Shown piece by piece: positions 17,801 to 27,823 of a DNA stretch of 64,000 nt. A program made the translations under genes and the position numbers. The DNA comes from Microcoleus sp. AS-A8 (GTDB lineage Bacteria; Cyanobacteriota; Cyanobacteriia; Cyanobacteriales; Coleofasciculaceae). Below the pieces are notes generated by a model. It had not been told where the DNA came from, did no database searches, and was given only the letters and a program-made list of their open reading frames with translations. The DNA is taken from the NCBI GenBank assembly GCA_039962225.1, contig JAMPKV010000007.1:62001-126000 (forward strand). The letters are read 5' to 3'. How positions within the stretch are numbered: the first letter of the stretch is position 1; every line of letters begins with the position of its first letter.

Positions 17801-18380
17801 ACAGCATAACAAAGAGCGTTTGGTCGTCTACGTGGTTCCAGAGCCAAAATCCTTACCCACAGTTGAAGAATTGCCTCTCTTCCTCAGGAGTAAGTTGCCA
17901 GAGTATATGGTTCCCTCAGTTTTTGTAATGCTGGATGCCCTACCCTTGTCAGCGAACGGGAAAGTAGACCGTTTTGCTTTGCCTGCGCCCGACTTGGCAC
18001 TGTCAAAGTTGAATTCCACGTTTGTTGCTCCTCGCACTCCTGTTGAAGAAGTAATTGCAACAGTTTGGGCTGAAGTCTTAGAGGTGGAACAGGTGGGTAT
18101 CGATGACAACTTTTTTGATTTAGGCGGTGATTCTCTGCTGGCAACCAAAACGCTCTCCCGACTGCGCGAAATCTTCCAGGTTAACTTGTCTGTGCGCCAT
18201 CTTTTTGAGGGGTTGACTGTAGCTGGCCTAGCTGATGTCCTGCTCCAAAATCCGGCTCAACGGTTAAACCTTGAAAAGACGGCTCAACTGATGCTGATGC
18301 TCGCAGAAATTTCAGAGGATGAAGCAGACGCCATGCTGAATCAAAGAACATTGCTGACTCAAGATGGAGGGACGAGATGA
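14895..18380 (+). CDS. NRPS module 1: docking-Cy-A(Cys-like)-T
   Basis: A 1161-residue NRPS. Residues 1-53 form a TubC-type N-terminal docking domain. A heterocyclization (Cy) domain follows, with DLLVFDAWS matching DxxxxDxxS in place of HHxxxDG. The A domain (about 535-1010) has YTSGSTGLPKG and TGDLGRYLPDG. The T domain has LGGDSLLAT (Ser about 1078). Pocket residues read by alignment to PheA are D-L-Y-N-I-G-I-I-W-K, closest to the Cys code (DLYNLSLIWK). The module should join salicylate to Cys and cyclize it to hydroxyphenyl-thiazoline, as in pyochelin and yersiniabactin. Ser or Thr (oxazoline) is less likely. A four-base overlap couples it to the next gene. Confidence 0.92.
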   Translation: MDLHLLLTNLSNKGIKLSVNGDSLLVDAPKGVMTPEVRDSLTEHKAEILLMLCQYDLGTSSGVLPTIVSAPEQRYEPFPLTDMQHAFWVGRSGAIELGGVSNHGYYEIEGNDLNLERLNWALQELVKRHDMLRAVVLPDGQQQILEQVPAYPFEVLDLRGKDEAFVKAQLEAIRERMSHQVLPSDRWPLFDFRATCLDEERVRLHISYDLLVFDAWSLFRLFEEWFQLYQNPEVILPPLELSFRDYALAEQGLRETELYKRSQDYWLSRIDSLPPAPDLPLAKSPQQLKQHRVKRYEGGIDRADWQELKQRAAKAGLTPSGVLLAAFAEIMTLWSKNPQFTLNLALFNRLPLHPQVNDLLGDFTSVTLLAVDNSEAESFGKRAVRLQKQLWQDLEHRYFSGVRVTRELSRKKGAAPNAMPVIFTSTLGFGSLGQETRTFSHFGELVYGISQASQAWMDIQVWEEKGTLTFNWDVVEELFPEGLIEDMFEAYCRFLKHLASSESAWVETTRQLLPPAQLVQRNAINATEASISEELLHELFAAQVQLRGNELAIISSERNLTYQELCDRSNQVGHKLRSLGATPNQLVAVVMAKGWEQIVAVMGILAAGAAYVPIDPNLPQERFLYLLENSQADIVLTQSCLDKKLSWSERVVRLCIDTEDFAQESKEPLQPIQTPDDLAYVIYTSGSTGLPKGVMITHRNVANVVIHTNQRFNISSQDRILALTALNHDLSVYDIFGLLSAGGTIVMPEACGVKDPSYWAELMVRERVTLWNSVPAMMEMLVDYAQSYSVALPSSLRLAIMGGDWLPVSLPNRLKTLVSGIQILSIGGPTETTIWNIGYLIEKVDPNWKSIPYGQPMANAKYYILNEALEDCPVWVPGEMYCAGVQLAKGYWRDEEKTNAKFITHPRTGERLYRTGDLGRYLPDGNIEFLGRVDFQIKIRGYRIEAGEIEAALMQHPAVRSVVVSVTGKQHNKERLVVYVVPEPKSLPTVEELPLFLRSKLPEYMVPSVFVMLDALPLSANGKVDRFALPAPDLALSKLNSTFVAPRTPVEEVIATVWAEVLEVEQVGIDDNFFDLGGDSLLATKTLSRLREIFQVNLSVRHLFEGLTVAGLADVLLQNPAQRLNLEKTAQLMLMLAEISEDEADAMLNQRTLLTQDGGTR

Positions 18381-21300
18381 GTCGTTTTGCTAAAGGAGCC
18401 TTCAATCTTTCTCCTAAAAAACAAGCACTGCTTCAGGCGTTGCTTCAAGCAGAGGGGGTAGAGTCCCGAACGCCCCAAAAGATTTCTCGCCGGAAGGATG
18501 ACGCATCCATTCCTCTGTCGTTTGCTCAAACGAGGCTTTGGTTCCTCGACCAGTTGCAACCTGGTACTGCCATTTATACGATCCCCGGAGCGTTTCGCCT
18601 CAAGGGTTTGCTCAACATAGCTGCGCTCCAATCCAGCTTCAACGAGATCATCCGGCGTCACGAAGCCTTGCGAACCACCTTTACTACAGTGGAGGGGCAA
18701 CCCGTAGTAGCGATCGCTCCAGCACCTACAGACGAAGAGGTGCTAAGTCCTTACACGTTGTCAGTGACAGATCTGCGGTACTTACCCGATACTGAGCGGG
18801 AAGTAGTGGCACAGAAACAGGCAATTGAGGAAATTCAGCAACCCTTTGACCTCGAACGCGGGCCGTTACTGCGAACGACACTGCTGAGGTTGGGGGAGGA
18901 GGAGTTCATCCTTGTTCTTACTATTCACCACATTGTTGCTGACGGCTGGGCTTTAAGCTTGTTAATTCGGGAACTGGCAGTTGTTTATGAAACTTTCTCC
19001 ACCCAGAAGCCGATGCTACAGCCAGCAAAGCTTTCTCCCCTTCCTGAACTGCCCATCCAGTACGCAGATTTTGCCGACTGGCAGCGAAAGTGGCTGCAAG
19101 GAGAAGTATTAGAAACCCAGTTGTCTTACTGGAAGCAGCAGCTAGGGGGCGATCTCCCCGTGTTACAGTTACCCAGCGATCGCCCACGACCAATCCGTCA
19201 GACTTTCCAGGGTAAGTCGAAATCGTTTGTGTTGTCTCAACGCTTGAGTAGAGCGATCGCATCTCTTGCCAGCTCTGAAGGAGCCACACTATACATGACG
19301 CTGCTGGCAGCGTTTAAAGTCTTGCTCTACCGCTATACAGGGCAAGAGGACATTCTCGTGGGTTCTCCTATTGCCAACCGCAACCGGACTGAGACTGAAG
19401 GGCTAATTGGAGTCTTTGTCAATACCCTAGTGATGCGTACTCAGCTTGACGGCAATCTCAGCTTTCGGGAGTTATTAGGACGGGTTCGTGAGGTGGTGTT
19501 GGGTGCTGATGCTCACCAAGATTTGCCTTTTGAAAAGCTGGTAGAGGAATTACAACCGGATCGGAACACCAGCCACTCACCCTTGTTCCAAGTCATGTTT
19601 GTTCTCCAAAATGCGCCTGTAGAGAGCTTGGTGTTTTCGGGTTTGACTCTAGAACCCATCGTCCTGGACAAAGGGACAGCTGAGTATGACTTGACGCTTA
19701 ACATATCAGAAACAAGGGAAGGCATCTACTGTCGGGTTGAATACAATACAGATTTATTTGACGACACGACGATTTTCCGAATGATGGGGCATTTCCAGAC
19801 GTTACTGGAAGGCATTGTCATGGATTGTGAACAGCGAATTTCACAGCTCCCTCTACTGACTCAAATGGAGCGGTATCAGTTGCTAGTGGAGTGGAATAAC
19901 ACTCAGGCAGATTATCCCAAGGATGCGTGTATTCATCAGCTATTTGAAGCCCAGGTAAAACGGACACCGGACGCAGTGGCTGTGGTGTTTGAACAGCAGC
20001 AGCTAACTTATGGACAGTTAAACCAGCGATCTAATCAACTAGCACGCCACCTCAAGCAGCTAGGGGTAGAACCGGATGTTTTGGTGGGGATTTGCGTAGA
20101 GCGATCGCTAGAAATGGTAGTTGGGCTGTTGGGCATTCTCAAGGCCGATGGAGCCTACGTGCCCTTAGACCCAACCTATCCTCAAGAGCGCTTAGCCTTC
20201 ATGTTGTCAGATTCGCAGGTGTCGGTGCTGTTGACTCAGCGGAAGTTGTTGCCCCGACTTCCCAAACATGAGGCGCATGTAATTTGCTTGGATACAGATT
20301 GGGAAGTAACTCTGGCGGAAAGTGAGGAGAATTTTGTTAGTAATGCTAAGCCTTTTAACTTGGCTTATGTAATTTACACATCAGGCTCAACCGGAAAGCC
20401 CAAGGGGACAATGATTCCCCACCAAGGAGTCGTCAATTATCTGAGTTGGTGTACGAAGGCTTATTCCGTAGCAGATGGTTGTGGCGCTCCAGTCAACTCT
20501 TCGATTGGGTTTGACGCGACCATAACCAGCTTATTTTCTCCCTTATTAGTGGGGCAGAAAGTAGTACTGCTCCCAGAAGAACAAGAAATAGAAGCCCTCA
20601 GCGCTGTCTTGTGTTCTCAGAGTAATTTCAGCCTAGTCAAAATTACTCCAGCTCATCTAGAGATGCTCAGCCAGTTGTTACCCAGTTACGAAGGTACGGG
20701 TCGGACGAGAGCGTTGATTATCGGTGGCGAGGCGCTGTTGGCAAAGAGCCTGACATTCTGGCGTACTAATGCGCCTGACACCAAGCTTATTAACGAGTAT
20801 GGTCCTACAGAGACTGTCGTTGGATGCTGTGTCTATGAGGTTTCAACTCAGACCTCTCTATCAGGTGTGGTTTCAATCGGTCGTCCGATTGCTAATACCC
20901 AGATTTATCTTTTGGATCGGCACCTACAACCCGTTCCTATTGGTGTACCAGGGGAACTGCACATAGGTGGCGATGGAATGGCACGGGGGTACCTCAACCG
21001 CCCTGAGTTGACCCATGAACGCTTCATCCCCAACCCCTTTAGCGACAAACCTGGGGCACGCCTCTACAAGAGTGGCGACTTAGCCCGCTATTTGCCGAAT
21101 GGAGAGATTGAGTACCTGGGTCGAATTGACCATCAAGTGAAGGTTCGGGGTTTCCGTATTGAACTTGGAGAGATTGAGGCGGTACTGAGCCAACACCCAG
21201 CCGTGCGAGAAACTGTGGTTGTGGTTCGGGAGGATGAACCAGGTTCTAAGCGCTTGGTAGCCTACGCAGTGTTGCACCCAGAGCAGACACTGACAATTAC

Positions 21301-23149
21301 TGAACTGCGCCGCTTCCTAGAGGAGAAGCTGCCGAACTATATGGTGCCAACAGCCTTGGTGATGCTGGAGGAGCTGCCTCTGACGCCCAACGGTAAGGTG
21401 GATCGTCGAACACTGCCCGCGCCTGACACAGCTAGACCTGAGTCTGAAAGCACCTTTGTACCGCCTCGGACTCCTGTCGAGGAAGTACTAGCTGGAATTT
21501 GGAGCGATGTCCTGAGGCGCGAGCCGATAGGAGTAGATGACAACTTTTTTGAGCTAGGTGGGGATTCTATCCTCAGTCTTCAAATTATTTTCAGAGCCAA
21601 TCAGGCAGGTTTTAAGCTTACTCCTAAACAGCTGTTTGAACACCAGACAATTGCCGAGTTAGCAATAGTGGCGGGTACTAATCAGCTAACTCAAACTGAA
21701 CAGGGCGTAGTGAGTGGTGCGCTACCGCTCACTCCCATCCAGCAGTGGTTTTTTGAGCAGGAACTTCCAGAACCGCACCACTGGAACCAAGCGGTTTTGC
21801 TGGAAGTGCGGCAACCTCTGAACCCTGCTGTGTTGGAGAAGGTTGTGCAGCACTTGCTGGTACACCATGATGCACTCCGCCTACGTTTCGAGCGGCAGGC
21901 ATCCGGCTGGCAGCAGGTCAACGCTGATTCTGACGAAGCTATCCCATTCACAAGGGTGGATTTATCGGCGCTGTCAGACACAAAGCAGAGAGCAGCAATT
22001 GAGGCAGCAGCAGCTGAACTACAAACCAGCTTGAATCTGTCAAAGGGACCGTTAGTGCGGGTCTGTCTGTTTGACCTCGGGGCTGACAAGCCGGGTCGTT
22101 TGCTGATCGTCATCCATCACCTGGCAGTAGATGGTGTCTCGTGGCGGATAATGCTGGAGGATCTACAGACGGTCTACCAACAACTCAGTGTTGGGCAAGT
22201 AGTTCATCTCCCGTCTAAGACAACTTCTTTCAAGCATTGGGCTGACCGACTGACAGAATATGCTAGATCCGGAACATTACAGCAAGAGCTGAACTATTGG
22301 CTCAGCGAGTCTCGGACACGAATCTCCACACTACCAATAGACTATCTTGAGGGTGACAACACCGAGGCGTCAGCTAGCACTGTATTGGTGTCGCTCAGCC
22401 CAGAAGAAACCCAAGCTCTGCTACAAGAGGTGCCATCAGTCTACAATACCCAAATTAACGATGTATTGCTGACCGCCTTGGTGCAGATTTTTGCGCGGTG
22501 GACTGGCGTGAAATCGCTGCTACTTGATTTGGAGGGTCACGGGCGAGAAGAAATATTCGATGATGTGGATCTGTCGCGCACTGTGGGCTGGTTCACTACG
22601 GTATTCCCCATCCTGTTAGATCTGCGGGAGACTTCCCATCCAGGGCAGGCATTGAAATCGGTCAAGGAGCAACTACGCCGCATCCCGAATCGAGGCATTG
22701 GCTACGGTTTGCTGCGCTATCTCAGCGATGATCAGGAAATTGCAGCGAAACTGCGGGAGCTTCCCCAAGCCGAAGTAATTTTCAACTACCTAGGCCAGTT
22801 AGACCAGGTTTGGTCAGGGTCATCTCTGTTTCTACCGGCAAAAGAGTCGATTGGACCCGCTCACAGCCTAAAGGGAAGTCGCCGCTATCTGTTGGAAGTG
22901 AACGGGTTTGTGGTCAGAAGCCAACTCAAACTGCTTTGGACGTATAGCAAAAATGTTTATAAACGAGCTACAGTTAAACGCTTGGCTCAGGACTTCCTGC
23001 AAGCGCTGCGATCGCTTATCGCCCACTGCCAATCTCCCGAAGCTGGAGGCTATACACCCTCTGACTTCCAAAAAGCGAAGGTGAGTCAAAAAGACCTCGA
23101 TCAGTTACTGGCGCAAATCAAGAGAGGGAGTGAGAAGACAAGCCAATGA
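18377..23149 (+). CDS. NRPS module 2: C-A(Asn-like)-T-E
   Basis: A 1590-residue NRPS. The C domain (about 38-480) has intact HHIVADGW. The A domain (about 510-1000) has YTSGSTGKPKG and NEYGPTETVVG. The T domain has LGGDSILSL (Ser about 1061), the DSI form usual before epimerization domains. The E domain (about 1109-1560) has HHLAVDGVSWR. Pocket residues read as D-A-T-K-I-G-E-V-G-K, close to the Asn pattern (DLTKxGExGK) but with Ala at position 236, so Asn is a moderate-confidence call. The residue should leave as its D-isomer. The gene overlaps both neighbours by four bases, so translation is coupled. Confidence 0.92.
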   Translation: MSRFAKGAFNLSPKKQALLQALLQAEGVESRTPQKISRRKDDASIPLSFAQTRLWFLDQLQPGTAIYTIPGAFRLKGLLNIAALQSSFNEIIRRHEALRTTFTTVEGQPVVAIAPAPTDEEVLSPYTLSVTDLRYLPDTEREVVAQKQAIEEIQQPFDLERGPLLRTTLLRLGEEEFILVLTIHHIVADGWALSLLIRELAVVYETFSTQKPMLQPAKLSPLPELPIQYADFADWQRKWLQGEVLETQLSYWKQQLGGDLPVLQLPSDRPRPIRQTFQGKSKSFVLSQRLSRAIASLASSEGATLYMTLLAAFKVLLYRYTGQEDILVGSPIANRNRTETEGLIGVFVNTLVMRTQLDGNLSFRELLGRVREVVLGADAHQDLPFEKLVEELQPDRNTSHSPLFQVMFVLQNAPVESLVFSGLTLEPIVLDKGTAEYDLTLNISETREGIYCRVEYNTDLFDDTTIFRMMGHFQTLLEGIVMDCEQRISQLPLLTQMERYQLLVEWNNTQADYPKDACIHQLFEAQVKRTPDAVAVVFEQQQLTYGQLNQRSNQLARHLKQLGVEPDVLVGICVERSLEMVVGLLGILKADGAYVPLDPTYPQERLAFMLSDSQVSVLLTQRKLLPRLPKHEAHVICLDTDWEVTLAESEENFVSNAKPFNLAYVIYTSGSTGKPKGTMIPHQGVVNYLSWCTKAYSVADGCGAPVNSSIGFDATITSLFSPLLVGQKVVLLPEEQEIEALSAVLCSQSNFSLVKITPAHLEMLSQLLPSYEGTGRTRALIIGGEALLAKSLTFWRTNAPDTKLINEYGPTETVVGCCVYEVSTQTSLSGVVSIGRPIANTQIYLLDRHLQPVPIGVPGELHIGGDGMARGYLNRPELTHERFIPNPFSDKPGARLYKSGDLARYLPNGEIEYLGRIDHQVKVRGFRIELGEIEAVLSQHPAVRETVVVVREDEPGSKRLVAYAVLHPEQTLTITELRRFLEEKLPNYMVPTALVMLEELPLTPNGKVDRRTLPAPDTARPESESTFVPPRTPVEEVLAGIWSDVLRREPIGVDDNFFELGGDSILSLQIIFRANQAGFKLTPKQLFEHQTIAELAIVAGTNQLTQTEQGVVSGALPLTPIQQWFFEQELPEPHHWNQAVLLEVRQPLNPAVLEKVVQHLLVHHDALRLRFERQASGWQQVNADSDEAIPFTRVDLSALSDTKQRAAIEAAAAELQTSLNLSKGPLVRVCLFDLGADKPGRLLIVIHHLAVDGVSWRIMLEDLQTVYQQLSVGQVVHLPSKTTSFKHWADRLTEYARSGTLQQELNYWLSESRTRISTLPIDYLEGDNTEASASTVLVSLSPEETQALLQEVPSVYNTQINDVLLTALVQIFARWTGVKSLLLDLEGHGREEIFDDVDLSRTVGWFTTVFPILLDLRETSHPGQALKSVKEQLRRIPNRGIGYGLLRYLSDDQEIAAKLRELPQAEVIFNYLGQLDQVWSGSSLFLPAKESIGPAHSLKGSRRYLLEVNGFVVRSQLKLLWTYSKNVYKRATVKRLAQDFLQALRSLIAHCQSPEAGGYTPSDFQKAKVSQKDLDQLLAQIKRGSEKTSQ

Positions 23150-26100
23150 AAGCAGAAAATATCCAAGATATCTACGAACTTTCACCCGCACAGCAAGGCA
23201 TTCTCTTCCACAGTTTGTACTCTCCTGAGTCAGGAGTATATTTCGTCCAGATTCGTTTTACCTTGCACGGACTACTCAATGTTGTGGCTTTTGATCGCGC
23301 TTGGCAACAAGTAGTGGCTCGGCATACAGCCTTGCGAACCAGCTTTTATTGGGAAAAGCTTGACAAACCACTACAAGTTGTGCAGCGAGAAGTCAAGGTC
23401 TCTCTAGAGCAGCACGATTGGCGAGGGATTGCCCCAGTAGAGCAGCAAGAGCAGCTAGATGCTTTTCTGGAGAGCGATCGCAAGCAGGGTTTCGACCTGT
23501 CCCAAGCCCCCCTGATACACCTGACTCTAATCCGCGTCGCCGACAACTCTTATCAATTTGTCTGGAGCCAACATCACCTAATTCTAGATGGCTGGTCAAC
23601 AGTGTTGGTGCTAAAGGAAGTTGTTGAACTTTACGATGGTCTTAGCCAGGGTAAAGATTTGACCTTAACACCTAGCAGAGCCTACGGAGACTACATCGCT
23701 TGGTTGCAGCAACAGGACTTATCCACAGCAGAGACGTTCTGGCGGCAAGCGCTTGGCGGAATCCAAGCACCCACACCCCTGATTGAGCTAGATGCGGACA
23801 ACTTGTCCAACCAGGAAGAAAGATACGATGAGCAACTTCTCAATCTATCGGCAGAAACCACAGCCACCCTGCAATCCTTGGCAAGGCAGCATCAGTTGAC
23901 GCTGAACACGCTAGTTCAAGGAGCCTGGGCTTTACTCCTGAGTCGCTACAGTGGTGAGGAGGACGTAGTTTATGGCAGCACCGTTTCTGGTCGTCCAGCA
24001 CACCTAGTAGGCGCAGAGTTGATGGTGGGGCTGTTTATCAACACCTTGCCCGTGCGGGTCAAAGTGGATGCCGAGCAATCTTTACTAGTGTGGCTAAGAC
24101 AGCTTCAGGGTCAACTGGTTGAGATGCGTCAGTATGAGTACAGCCCACTAGTAGAGATTCAAGGGTGGAGTGAAGTACCGCGAGGTGTGCCCTTGTTCGA
24201 GAGCATTGTGGTGTTTGAGAACTACCCGGTGGATCGATCATTACTGGAGAGGAAGGCAAATCTAGAGATTCACTATGTTAGTTCCTTTGAGAAGACGAAT
24301 TATCCTCTAACGCTGACGGTACTGCCTGGTTCAGAGTTAAAGTTTGCAGTCTCTTATGATCGCCGCCGCTTTGACGGGGCAACCATCACCCGGATGCTGG
24401 GACATTTCCAAACATTGCTCCAAGGTATGGTGACTAATCCTAAAATGTCCCTCAAGGACTTACCGCTGTTAACAGAAACTGAGGAACATCAGCTGCTCGT
24501 AGAGTGGAATGACACTTGGGCTGAGTATCCCCGAACGGTGTGCATCCATCAGTTGTTTGAAGCTCAGGTGGAACGAACACCTGATGCTGTAGCGGTGGTA
24601 TTTGACAATGAACAGCTAACTTACCAGGAGCTGAACAGCCGCGCCAATCAACTGGCACGCTACCTGCAAAAGTTGGGTGTGGGACCGGAGGTACTGGTTG
24701 GCATCTGCGTTGATCGCTCAATAGAGATGTTAGTCGGCCTGTTGGGCATCCTCAAAGGTGGGGGAGCCTATGTCCCCCTAGACCCCGCCTACCCCCAACA
24801 ACGCCTTGCCTTGATGGTGTCAGATTCCCAAATGCCCTTCCTGCTGACTCAACAGCAGTTACTCGCAAGGCTACCCTCTCATCAGGCACGAGTCGTCTGC
24901 TTGGATAGGGATTGGCACACCATCAGCCAAGAAAGCCCAGACAACCCAGCTAGCAGCACCACACCGGAAAACCTAGCTTACGTCATCTACACCTCAGGTT
25001 CCACAGGAAAGCCCAAAGGGGTGCAAATTCCTCATGGGGGTGTGGTCAACTTCTTAACCTCCATGCAGTGCCAGCCAGGATTAACACAAACTGACGTACT
25101 CCTAGCTGTAACATCCATCTCCTTCGATATTGCTGCCCTAGAACTATACCTACCTCTAATTACGGGTGCCCGTGTTGTATTAGTTAGCCGCGAAGTTGCC
25201 AGCGACGGGAAACAGCTCATCGAACAGCTCACTACTTCGGGTGCCACAGTGATGCAAGCGACTCCAGCCACTTGGCAGATGTTGCTTACAGCGGGTTGGG
25301 ATGGCAGTTCCCAACTGAAAATCCTCTGTGGTGGTGAAGCCTTACCCCGCGACTTAGCCGAGCAGTTATTGGCGAGAGGTGCTGCTGTATGGAACCTGTA
25401 CGGTCCGACGGAAACCACCATTTGGTCTACTGTCTGCCAGGTAGAGGCAGCCAAACTCGTCAAAGCGAAAGTCCCGGTTGGACGCCCGATTGCTAACACT
25501 CAAGTGTATCTGCTCGACCAGTTTGGGCAACCCGTACCCATTGGTATTCCCGGTGAGTTGCACATCGGTGGTGCAGGATTGGCGCGAGGTTACCTCAACC
25601 GCCCGGAACTGACCGAGCAAAAGTTTATCCACCATTCGGTAGCTGGGAGGTTGTACAAGACGGGGGACTTGGCGCGTTACCTCCCCAATGGCACGATTGA
25701 GTACATCGAGCGCATTGACCATCAGGTAAAACTGCGAGGCTTCCGCATTGAGCTGGGTGAGATTGAATCCCTTGTGCGGCAACACCCAGCCGTAGAACAA
25801 GCGGTGGTGATATTGCGGGAGGACGAACCGGGCAACCCGCGTTTGGTGGCTTACCTTGTGAGTCAATCTTGCCAAGATGAACTAGCCCAGAAATTGCGTC
25901 GCTTTGTGGGGGAACACTTGCCCAGTTACATGGTGCCCTCGCTGTTTGTGAAGCTAGAGGCGCTACCGCTAACTCCCAATGGTAAGGTAGACCGCAAAGC
26001 GTTACCCGTACCTGAGGCAACTACAACTAGTCCCCAAGAAGCTGTTGTCCTACCTCGCAACCCAGTTGAGGAAGTATTAGCAGAAATTTGGTATCAGTTG

Positions 26101-27741
26101 CTCGGTGTTGAGGCAGTAGGAATTGATCAGAATTTCTTTGAGTTAGGTGGACATTCCCTGTTAGCTACCCAAGTGATTTCTCGAATTGAGAAGGCTTTTG
26201 GAGTCGAATTGCCTGTGCGCTGCTTGTTTGAATCCCCTACTTTGGCTGAACTCGCCGCCAGCGTTCAAAAGTTGATGCAAAGCCAATCGGAACGGCCAGT
26301 CCCTCCGATTGAACGAGTCTCCCGCGACGGGGTGCTACCGCTTTCCTTTTCTCAATATCGCCTCTGGTTGCTGGATCAACTACAGCCAGGGAGCATTGCC
26401 TACAATATGGCAACTGCCCTACACCTCGTTGGTTCCCTCAATGTGGCAGCGCTAGAGCAAGCTTTAAATGAAATCGTGCGCCGTCATGACGCTTTACGCA
26501 CAACCTTCTGTGTGGTTGAAGGGCAACCGATTCAGGTGATTGCTCCATCCCTAACGATGAAGCTGTCAGTAAGGAACCTAAGCGAGGTGCTAGAGGCCCA
26601 GAGAGGACAAAAAGTTCAACAGTTAGTCACGCAGTGGAGCCAACAACTCTTCGACTTAACCCAAGGCCCGTTGCTGCGATCGCTGCTATTACAGCTAGAC
26701 CAGCAGGAACACTTACTCGTGTTGAGTGTACATCATATTGTGGCTGATGGCTGGTCTGCTGGAGTGTTTTTCCGAGAACTGACAACCCTGTACGATGCCT
26801 TCTCTCAAGGACAACCTTCTCCCCTGCCAGAACTTCCAATTCAGTATGCAGATTTCGCCGTGTGGCAGCGACAGTGGTTGCAGGAAGAGGTGTTAGAACC
26901 TCAGCTCACTTACTGGAAGCGACAACTGGGCACCATTCCCCCTGTACTGAAATTATCCAGCGATCGCTCCTCCACTTCATCCTCCACTGGGAAAAAGCAC
27001 AGCTTTGCCTTGTCCTCAACCTTAACGGAAGCACTCAAAGCACTCAGTCAGCGGGAAGGCGTCACCCTGTTTATGACTCTATTGGCGGCGTTCAAAACCT
27101 TGCTCTACCGCTACAGTGGTCAAGAGGATATTGCCGTCGGTTCACCCATCGCCAATCGCAATCGACGCGAAACGGAAGAACTGATTGGATTTTTTGTGAA
27201 TACCCTTGTCCTACGCACTGATTTATCAGGTAATCCCAGTTTCCGGGACGTGTTGAGGCAAGTGCGGGAAGTTGCTTTGGGAGCCTACGCCCATCAAGAT
27301 TTACCCTTCGAGAAGCTGGTGGCAGAGTTACAGCCAGAGCGTAATCTCGGACACAATCCCCTGTTTCAGGTGTGGTTTGTCCTCCAGAATGCTCCCATGC
27401 CAACCGTAGAACTTCCAGGTCTAACGCTCAACCTTTTAGAGGTAGAAACTGGGGTAGCGCGATACGACCTCAAGCTCGATTTAACAGAGACATCAGAGGG
27501 GCTGAAAGGCTTCTTCGAGTACAAAACCGAACTTTTTGAAGCGGCAACAATTGCTCGCATAGCAACGTTGTACGAAACGCTTCTCGATACAGTTATCAAA
27601 CAACCCGATATTCAGCTCAACGAGCTAGTGAAAGTCTTAGAAAATATCGAAAAACAAGAACAACTTGCACAAGAAGAAGAATTCAAAACAGCACGCCGTC
27701 AAAAACTCGGACACATTCGGCGCAAGCAAGTCAAAAGTTAA
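23146..27741 (+). CDS. NRPS module 3 plus condensation domain of module 4: C-A(Gly)-T-C
   Basis: A 1531-residue NRPS. The first C domain (about 1-440; LFHSLYSPESG, QHHLILDGWS) has the look of DCL-type domains, fitting the epimerase upstream. The A-domain pocket reads D-I-L-Q-L-G-L-I-W-K, identical to the Gly code. The T domain has LGGHSLLATQ (Ser about 1003). A second C domain (about 1063-1490; HHIVADGWSAG) ends the protein, followed by a charged tail of about 45 residues (EKQEQLAQEEEF, RRQKLGHIRRK). That C domain has no A or T partner in cis. It must work with the free hydroxylase (27824-28834) and the Asp module (28949-32224). The tail matches the linker that joins C to hydroxylase in the 32224-37944 protein. 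Confidence 0.93.
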   Translation: MKAENIQDIYELSPAQQGILFHSLYSPESGVYFVQIRFTLHGLLNVVAFDRAWQQVVARHTALRTSFYWEKLDKPLQVVQREVKVSLEQHDWRGIAPVEQQEQLDAFLESDRKQGFDLSQAPLIHLTLIRVADNSYQFVWSQHHLILDGWSTVLVLKEVVELYDGLSQGKDLTLTPSRAYGDYIAWLQQQDLSTAETFWRQALGGIQAPTPLIELDADNLSNQEERYDEQLLNLSAETTATLQSLARQHQLTLNTLVQGAWALLLSRYSGEEDVVYGSTVSGRPAHLVGAELMVGLFINTLPVRVKVDAEQSLLVWLRQLQGQLVEMRQYEYSPLVEIQGWSEVPRGVPLFESIVVFENYPVDRSLLERKANLEIHYVSSFEKTNYPLTLTVLPGSELKFAVSYDRRRFDGATITRMLGHFQTLLQGMVTNPKMSLKDLPLLTETEEHQLLVEWNDTWAEYPRTVCIHQLFEAQVERTPDAVAVVFDNEQLTYQELNSRANQLARYLQKLGVGPEVLVGICVDRSIEMLVGLLGILKGGGAYVPLDPAYPQQRLALMVSDSQMPFLLTQQQLLARLPSHQARVVCLDRDWHTISQESPDNPASSTTPENLAYVIYTSGSTGKPKGVQIPHGGVVNFLTSMQCQPGLTQTDVLLAVTSISFDIAALELYLPLITGARVVLVSREVASDGKQLIEQLTTSGATVMQATPATWQMLLTAGWDGSSQLKILCGGEALPRDLAEQLLARGAAVWNLYGPTETTIWSTVCQVEAAKLVKAKVPVGRPIANTQVYLLDQFGQPVPIGIPGELHIGGAGLARGYLNRPELTEQKFIHHSVAGRLYKTGDLARYLPNGTIEYIERIDHQVKLRGFRIELGEIESLVRQHPAVEQAVVILREDEPGNPRLVAYLVSQSCQDELAQKLRRFVGEHLPSYMVPSLFVKLEALPLTPNGKVDRKALPVPEATTTSPQEAVVLPRNPVEEVLAEIWYQLLGVEAVGIDQNFFELGGHSLLATQVISRIEKAFGVELPVRCLFESPTLAELAASVQKLMQSQSERPVPPIERVSRDGVLPLSFSQYRLWLLDQLQPGSIAYNMATALHLVGSLNVAALEQALNEIVRRHDALRTTFCVVEGQPIQVIAPSLTMKLSVRNLSEVLEAQRGQKVQQLVTQWSQQLFDLTQGPLLRSLLLQLDQQEHLLVLSVHHIVADGWSAGVFFRELTTLYDAFSQGQPSPLPELPIQYADFAVWQRQWLQEEVLEPQLTYWKRQLGTIPPVLKLSSDRSSTSSSTGKKHSFALSSTLTEALKALSQREGVTLFMTLLAAFKTLLYRYSGQEDIAVGSPIANRNRRETEELIGFFVNTLVLRTDLSGNPSFRDVLRQVREVALGAYAHQDLPFEKLVAELQPERNLGHNPLFQVWFVLQNAPMPTVELPGLTLNLLEVETGVARYDLKLDLTETSEGLKGFFEYKTELFEAATIARIATLYETLLDTVIKQPDIQLNELVKVLENIEKQEQLAQEEEFKTARRQKLGHIRRKQVKS

Positions 27742-27780
27742 AAGGCAAAAGTCAACAGGAAAACAGTGCTAATAAAACCC

Positions 27781-27820
27781 CTGACTCCTGGCTCCTGACT
27801 CCTGACCCCTGACCCCTAAC
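27781..27820. repeat. CTGACTC/CTGACCC heptamer tandem repeat (STRR-like)
   Basis: About five degenerate copies of the heptamer CTGACTC/CTGACCC stand in tandem immediately before the hydroxylase start codon, filling about half of the spacer. They lie exactly where the fused paralogue has a protein linker. Confidence 0.7.
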
Positions 27821-27823
27821 AGC

